From Nitrospirota bacterium (lineage in GTDB: Bacteria; Nitrospirota; JACRHJ01), in the NCBI GenBank assembly GCA_021815285.1, contig JAKAHE010000133.1:1-5874 (forward strand): 5,874 nucleotides of DNA. Reading direction: 5' to 3'. Positions 1-3,700 of the stretch are shown one piece after another (the first letter of the stretch is position 1; every line of letters begins with the position of its first letter). Under the pieces are notes generated by a model, which saw only the letters and a list, made by a program, of their open reading frames with translations, did no database searches and was not told the DNA's origin. Both the position numbers and the translations under genes were made by a program.

Positions 1-711
1 CGATCTTACTATCTTAAAAATGGCGGTTGGTCGGCTTATGGAAACCTGACTCCAAAAGTTTACAGAGATTCGAATATTTGTGGACAAGGCGGCCCTGCAT
101 ACTCTAAGGATAAAAAGAGTTATCTGGTAGACCCGTCCGAATATACATACAACGAGACGTCGGGCTTCATCAGATTTAAGGCACAGCAGTCCTCTTCATA
201 TATTTATGTCACGCTCGATTATCCTTACCTGCGCGCGCCGATACAGGACAACGCGCTGTGCTCTGATTGCCATACGGAAGCGACGCACGAGAATGCGAAC
301 TGCTTGAATTGCCATACGGCGCACAACACGTCGAACATCAAGGGCATCCGCGAAAACGTGCGCACGTTGGACTATACGACGATGCCGGTAAAATTCCTCA
401 GATATACAGGGGCAAACTCCTTCGCCAACGGCACCGGAGTGCATACAAGTATCTGCGTGATCTGCCACACGACGACCAAATATTACAGGCGTGACGGAAC
501 GGGTTTTGTTAACCACTCCGGAGGCTACAATTATAATGGCACTAACTGTACAGTTTGCCATAAGCACAGTAACGGTTTTGCCGAATATTCGTCCCAATCC
601 GGGCCTAATCTGCCGTCAGGCCAGTCGAGCGGCATCAGTAGTCCTTCTTCACCGCAAAGTCCTTTAGCCCCAAGTGAGCCACAGCCACTTGGACCTTATT
701 CACTAATTTAA
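1..711 (+). CDS. Multiheme c-type cytochrome, C-terminal part (5' partial)
   Basis: The frame is open from base 1 to a TAA at 709-711, followed at once by TAG, giving 236 visible residues. There is no in-frame ATG before base 382, which lies inside the heme region, so the true start is upstream of the window. Four heme c attachment motifs are visible: CSDCH (codons 87-91, bases 259-273), CLNCH (101-105, bases 301-315), CVICH (152-156, bases 454-468) and CTVCH (183-187, bases 547-561). The first two are a close pair and the second continues as CHTAH, the pattern of paired-CXXCH cytochrome domains. The preceding ~85 residues are rich in Tyr, Ser and Gly, have no CXXCH and look like a beta-rich extracytoplasmic region. 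The last ~36 residues are a Ser/Pro/Gln-rich tail ending in PYSLI. Known of the family: such proteins are exported, carry covalent hemes and move electrons in the periplasm or outside the cell. The specific partner is unknown. A terminator follows, so this is the last gene of its transcript. Confidence 0.9.
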   Translation, partial: RSYYLKNGGWSAYGNLTPKVYRDSNICGQGGPAYSKDKKSYLVDPSEYTYNETSGFIRFKAQQSSSYIYVTLDYPYLRAPIQDNALCSDCHTEATHENANCLNCHTAHNTSNIKGIRENVRTLDYTTMPVKFLRYTGANSFANGTGVHTSICVICHTTTKYYRRDGTGFVNHSGGYNYNGTNCTVCHKHSNGFAEYSSQSGPNLPSGQSSGISSPSSPQSPLAPSEPQPLGPYSLI

Positions 712-712
712 T

Positions 713-718
713 AGGAGG
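713..718 (+). promoter_or_regulatory. Orphan Shine-Dalgarno sequence
   Basis: AGGAGG, a perfect anti-SD match, lies one base after the cytochrome stop codon. No ATG, GTG or TTG follows at a usable distance; the next ~40 bases contain no start codon and lead into the terminator. It may be the remains of a ribosome binding site for a lost downstream gene, or chance. Confidence 0.35.
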
Positions 719-759
719 TTAAGAGAGTTTAGGGCTACAAAAAATCAAGGCTATCGTCA

Positions 760-795
760 GCAAAAGAGGGGCTTTCGGCTCCTCTTTTGCGTTTT
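760..795 (+). terminator. Rho-independent terminator of the cytochrome transcript
   Basis: The arms 760-772 and 778-790 (GCAAAAGAGGGGC and GCTCCTCTTTTGC) form a 13-bp stem with one G-T wobble, closing a 5-nt loop (TTTCG). A short T run (GTTTTA) follows. The hairpin sits 49 bases after the cytochrome stop and insulates it from the tRNA transcript. Confidence 0.85.
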
Positions 796-867
796 ACGCC
801 CCCCCGAATATTTTCTTACCCATCTCCAAAATAGTAAAGCCATTCGCCAGCAGTCCGAATAAAATCC

Positions 868-876
868 TGATATAAA
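868..876 (+). promoter_or_regulatory. Extended -10 promoter of the tRNA gene
   Basis: TGA-TATAAA at 868-876 fits an extended -10 element (TGn followed by a hexamer 5/6 identical to TATAAT). It ends 16 bases before the mature tRNA 5' end, which suits a leader of about 9-10 nt. No good -35 box lies 16-18 bases upstream (TTCGCC at 843-848 is too far), as is often the case for extended -10 promoters. The bases after the hexamer (TCCCGCC) are GC-rich. That is the discriminator type linked to stringent control of stable-RNA promoters; this last point is inference. Confidence 0.5.
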
Positions 877-892
877 TCCCGCCAGACAACAA

Positions 893-967
893 GCGGACGT
901 AGTTCAATCGGCAGAACGCGCATCTCCAAGTGCGAAAATGCAGGTTCGACTCCTGCCGTCCGCTCCA
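893..967 (+). tRNA. tRNA, tRNA-Gly-like body, unusual anticodon loop (Gly-TCC or Trp-CCA)
   Basis: A complete 75-nt cloverleaf can be drawn by hand. The acceptor stem is GCGGACG/CGTCCGC (7 perfect pairs), the D stem GTTC/GAAC with loop AATCGGCA, and the T stem GCAGG/CCTGC with loop TTCGACT; CCA is encoded at 965-967. A15-U48 and the other tertiary positions look normal. The anticodon arm is odd. CGCAT (919-923) pairs with GTGCG (930-934), ending in a T-G wobble, and leaves only six loop bases, CTCCAA (924-929). If the wobble opens, the stem is 4 bp and the loop 8 nt. Known bacterial glycine identity elements G1-C72, C2-G71 and U73 are all present, which favours a tRNA-Gly that lost one T from CTTCCAA. 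Reading CCA at 926-928 after T925 would instead give Trp with one A lost, but U73 argues against that. The gene has its own promoter and no clear terminator before the phage genes. It may be functional, phage-carried or a decayed copy kept as an attachment site. Confidence 0.82.
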
Positions 968-972
968 ATTCT

Positions 973-1010
973 TCACCCCTCGCCCCTTACGGGAGAGGGG
1001 ACGGGGGTGA
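973..1010 (+). repeat. REP-like GC-rich palindrome
   Basis: The arms TCACCCCT (973-980) and GGGGGTGA (1003-1010) pair over 8 bp with one T-G wobble. After two mismatched positions, CCCCT (983-987) pairs with AGGGG (996-1000) around an 8-nt loop. The composition (CCCTCNCCCC... / ...GGGAGAGGGG) matches a type of dispersed intergenic palindrome found in many copies in bacterial genomes, a likeness recalled rather than searched. It begins 6 bases after the tRNA and ends 6 bases before the small terminase ribosome binding site. It lacks a T tract, so it is a poor intrinsic terminator. Confidence 0.6.
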
Positions 1011-1025
1011 GGGCCGGAGTGCGGG

Positions 1026-1841
1026 ATGTCCGAGGACAAGAAGACCTTATCAGCCGAGTATCTTTTCGAGACCTACAAGAAAAAGCTCGCCCAGCGCATC
1101 TTAAACGGTGACATAAATCTCGCCGACGAGATCGCCAGACTTGACGCGCACGAAAAGGCACAGAAGCGCCCGAAGGCAAAATCCCTCTCCCAACTAAAGC
1201 CCCGACGTAAATATACCTTCTCGGAAAAGGCTCACGAGGCCAGGGTAAAGAACGCGCGGAAGTCCACCGGCCCCGCGACCGAGGAGGGCAAGGCGGCAAG
1301 CTCTCAGAACGCGCGTAAGCCGGGCGGCGTATACGCGGCCTCTCTACTGATGCAACTTCGCAAACCCTGCAAGTCCACCTGTCCAATCTTCGGTGAGTGC
1401 GAAGTTGTCGGCTCCGGCCAGACCCGGCCGGGCGGCGCATGCCTCGATAAGGTCCATTTCCTTGAATCGCTCGATGCGATAACGAAGGCGCTTTCCGGTA
1501 ACAATGACGACCTTCAGGACCTCGTGGCCGTCGAGCTTGCCGGAATCCTCCAGGTCGGCCGCGAACTTCTTCAGGCGATAGACGCGTACGGCGTGATTAT
1601 GACCGTCGAGAAAACGGACGAGCTTGGACGCGTCATTCAGCAGGAGGCCAGGCTCAACCCGGCGGTCAAGGCGTACAGCGAGTGGATGCGCGACTTCGGG
1701 CTAACACTCCGGGAGCAGAACATAACGCCCGCCGCGATCGCCAAGGTCAAGCAGGGCGAGAAGGACGCCGAGACCGGCGCGAGCCTTCTTGCCCGCCTTA
1801 TGGCCGGTGGACCGGCTTCAGCCGGAGGCAATGGTGAATGA
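1026..1841 (+). CDS. Probable phage terminase small subunit (P27-like) with four-Cys cluster
   Basis: A 271-residue protein. The ATG at 1026 is preceded by GGAG (1016-1019) at 6-nt spacing. Residues 1-45 look helical and charged. Residues 46-75 are very basic. Residues 76-99 hold the motif NARKSTGPATEEGKA...QNARK, with NARK repeated 19 residues apart; similar KSTGP.T.EGKA..SQNA.K motifs occur in small terminases and other DNA-associated proteins. Next comes C115-x3-C119-x5-C125-x13-C139, a possible metal site. A helical region follows, then LNPAVKAYSEWMRDFGLT (residues 210-227), resembling the NPA-type C-terminal segment of P27-family small terminases. The tail is Gly/Ala-rich. Known role: an oligomeric subunit that binds the phage packaging site and hands DNA to the large subunit. 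The stop overlaps the start of the large terminase by 4 bp (ATGA), which strongly supports the call by context. The family match itself is by motif memory and moderate; another DNA-binding phage protein is possible. Confidence 0.65.
   Translation: MSEDKKTLSAEYLFETYKKKLAQRILNGDINLADEIARLDAHEKAQKRPKAKSLSQLKPRRKYTFSEKAHEARVKNARKSTGPATEEGKAASSQNARKPGGVYAASLLMQLRKPCKSTCPIFGECEVVGSGQTRPGGACLDKVHFLESLDAITKALSGNNDDLQDLVAVELAGILQVGRELLQAIDAYGVIMTVEKTDELGRVIQQEARLNPAVKAYSEWMRDFGLTLREQNITPAAIAKVKQGEKDAETGASLLARLMAGGPASAGGNGE
1812..1828 (+). promoter_or_regulatory. terL ribosome binding site with overlapping hairpin
   Basis: GGAGG (1824-1828) lies 9 nt before the terL ATG at 1838 and decides that start. 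Its first two G bases also form the end of a perfect 5-bp hairpin, CCGGC (1812-1816), loop TTCA, GCCGG (1821-1825). A third CCGG at 1804-1807 can pair alternatively with 1812-1815. Ribosomes finishing the upstream gene would open this structure, consistent with translational coupling across the ATGA overlap. Confidence 0.5.
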
Positions 1842-3700
1842 GAATCCTAATTTTCTTGATTTTGATACTCATGGCTAACCCGATTACCGCAAACGCAAAG
1901 GCCGGAGTCGTCGAGCCGCTCGATAGCTTCGCTCCGCTCGGACATTCGATACTGGTCCCGGAAGAAGCCTTTGAGAGGTTGCTTGATGGGTTTGGCTGGT
2001 CATGGCATCAGGTCGCGCGCAAAGAACTCCCGCCGGGCTTCAAAACTCTGGAAGAGCTTCAACTCTATTGCATAGGCAAAGACCCCATCCTCTGGAGCCG
2101 GTTCTTCATGAGGGAGCCGGAAGACCCGCAGCACAAAGACCCTTACAACTTCTTCGGCTATCAGGAGGAGAGCATCAGACATGGGGGCGACTGCGTACAC
2201 CAGGACGCCTCGGAGGTCGGCAAGACCCGCGAGATTGTCGCTTTCTGCCTGTGGAAGGGCTTCACGGTTCTTGGCGGTTCAGGGCTGGTGGGTGCCCCGA
2301 TGCAGGTCTACTTGGACGAGATAATCGGTGCCTGCGAGGAGCAGGAGATATGGAGCCCGGTAATTGCCGATTCGATGCTCAAGCCGGACAAGAAGACCCA
2401 TTACCGGATGCGCTTTTCGAGCGGGTTCAAGATTGACTTCAGGCCTTCCTCGCACGACGGCGGGCCGTACAGGGGCGTCCATGCGCGCACATTCGCCATC
2501 AAGGACGAGGCCGCGAAGGATAAAAACCCCAAGACGTGGTCGGAGTTCTGGCGGGCGGTGAAGCCGGGCTGCAAGGCGCGCATATATTCCGTGCCGGACG
2601 GCGACAGAAGCTGCGATTACTTCAAGCTCTGCCAGAGGGCGCGCGGCGAGGAAGTCGAACTGGATAAGGCCCTGGGCGACCGCTCATTCCGGCTGTTCCA
2701 GTGGCCGAAGTCCCTCATGCCGCCGCCGTTTTGGACTCCGGAGAGGAGACGCTGGTTCGCGGACCAATACGGTGGAGAAGATAGTCCCGGCTACAAACAT
2801 AACGTGGAAGGCGTGGACGGCGACCCGGAGAACGCGGTATTCCCGGCGGCCACCTTCATGAAGAGCGTCAAGGAGCTACCCGAGTACCGCTGCCTCAAGC
2901 TCGTCGTGGACGACAAGGAGGACGAGGTACATATCTTCGGCACTCGCTACGGATTCGACCAGGAGTTCATCCTTCACGATGTCAGAGAAAGGGCATCGAA
3001 ATTCTTTGCCCTGGATATTGACGGCGACTCGGAGTTCAGAAGGTTCCTCAGGAGCTTCTTCATGCACGCCCCGGGCATTACCTTCGGAGGCGCGGACTTC
3101 GGCTTCGCCCAAGACCCGAGCGAAATATCCATAAAACTGCTTATCGGCAGGGTGCACAGGCGCGTGGCCAGGCTTCATCTCAGGCATGTGAAATACGACA
3201 TCCAGGCCGAGGCGCTTGATGCGATGGACGACATCTTCGACGCCGGCCAAAAGAGGATGCTTTGGGGGATGGACGTGGGCAATGCCGGAAGCGCGGTACT
3301 CCATAACCTGGTCGGCCTTCCCCAGTACCAGGGCAAAAACTACGAGGACAGGTGCTCCGGTTTCATGTTCGAGAGCGCCTACGAGAGCATAGACGAGGCT
3401 GGCAACCTGATAATCGACTCCAAGACCGAGAAGCCGTTCAAGCTCACGGCGAAAGAGCTTGCAACCGACCTCATGGTCAAAAAGTACCAGAGGTGCGAGA
3501 TGGAAGAGCCTTACGATCCGGACATCATGCTCTTTTATCCGAACCATACGGTGCAGGCCGGGGCCAGGCACCGGATTTACAAGAAAGAGGACGACCATAT
3601 CATTGACGCGGACCGGACGGGGATGTTGGCGCTTGTCCTTCCGCGCCTGGCTACTCCGAGCATCTTCGCCTGTTGCGCGAACCTAAGGGAGAGGACATGA
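1838..3700 (+). CDS. terL: Phage terminase large subunit (ATPase and nuclease)
   Basis: A 620-residue protein, normal to slightly long for the family. The N-terminal ATPase shows an adenine-side motif around GYQEESI (107-113), a Walker A variant DASEVGKT (123-130, first Gly missing), a Walker B with catalytic Glu in FAIKDEAA (D223-E224), and a coupling motif in ARIYSVPDGDRS (247-258). The C-terminal RNase H-fold nuclease shows GGADFGFAQDP with first acidic residue D420, WGMDVGNAGSAV with D479, and DDHIIDADR with D590. All expected catalytic residues are present, so it looks functional. Known role: a motor docked on the portal that cuts concatemeric DNA and pumps it into the prohead, acting in the cytoplasm. 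The start at 1838 is supported by GGAGG at 9 nt and the ATGA overlap. Oddity: residues 1-20 read MRILIFLILILMANPITANA, like a signal peptide, encoded by very AT-rich DNA. M12 (ATG at 1871) is an alternative start but lacks a ribosome binding site. The 3' end overlaps the portal gene by 4 bp. Confidence 0.93.
   Translation: MRILIFLILILMANPITANAKAGVVEPLDSFAPLGHSILVPEEAFERLLDGFGWSWHQVARKELPPGFKTLEELQLYCIGKDPILWSRFFMREPEDPQHKDPYNFFGYQEESIRHGGDCVHQDASEVGKTREIVAFCLWKGFTVLGGSGLVGAPMQVYLDEIIGACEEQEIWSPVIADSMLKPDKKTHYRMRFSSGFKIDFRPSSHDGGPYRGVHARTFAIKDEAAKDKNPKTWSEFWRAVKPGCKARIYSVPDGDRSCDYFKLCQRARGEEVELDKALGDRSFRLFQWPKSLMPPPFWTPERRRWFADQYGGEDSPGYKHNVEGVDGDPENAVFPAATFMKSVKELPEYRCLKLVVDDKEDEVHIFGTRYGFDQEFILHDVRERASKFFALDIDGDSEFRRFLRSFFMHAPGITFGGADFGFAQDPSEISIKLLIGRVHRRVARLHLRHVKYDIQAEALDAMDDIFDAGQKRMLWGMDVGNAGSAVLHNLVGLPQYQGKNYEDRCSGFMFESAYESIDEAGNLIIDSKTEKPFKLTAKELATDLMVKKYQRCEMEEPYDPDIMLFYPNHTVQAGARHRIYKKEDDHIIDADRTGMLALVLPRLATPSIFACCANLRERT

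Noticed and set aside
123..130. CRISPR array, transposase, toxin-antitoxin or defence system anywhere in the window
   Set aside because: I looked on both strands and found no spaced direct repeats, DDE motifs or recognisable defence domains; these coordinates are only a placeholder for a window-wide negative.
196..597. Minus-strand frame antisense to the cytochrome
   Set aside because: The plus frame has four CXXCH motifs, so the antisense frame is a shadow.
799..805. Run of seven C as a phase-variation tract
   Set aside because: It lies between a terminator and a tRNA promoter, in no gene and not in a promoter spacer, so switching has no visible target.
794..1039. Minus-strand frame covering the tRNA and the palindrome
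   Set aside because: Its product (containing GRQESNLHFRTW) is the familiar spurious translation of a tRNA antisense strand joined to a REP-like repeat.
973..1440. 155-codon minus-strand frame ending in LTPVPSPVRGEG
   Set aside because: The C-terminal residues are the translated REP-like palindrome and the rest is antisense to the small terminase.
2002..2436. 144-codon plus-strand frame inside terL
   Set aside because: It overlaps the Walker A and Walker B region of the terminase in another frame; the product is Arg/Gly/Pro-rich and typical of a shadow.
2876..3598. 240-codon open frame on the minus strand
   Set aside because: It lies fully antisense to the nuclease half of the large terminase, whose catalytic motifs are all in the plus frame; long antisense frames are expected in GC-rich genes.
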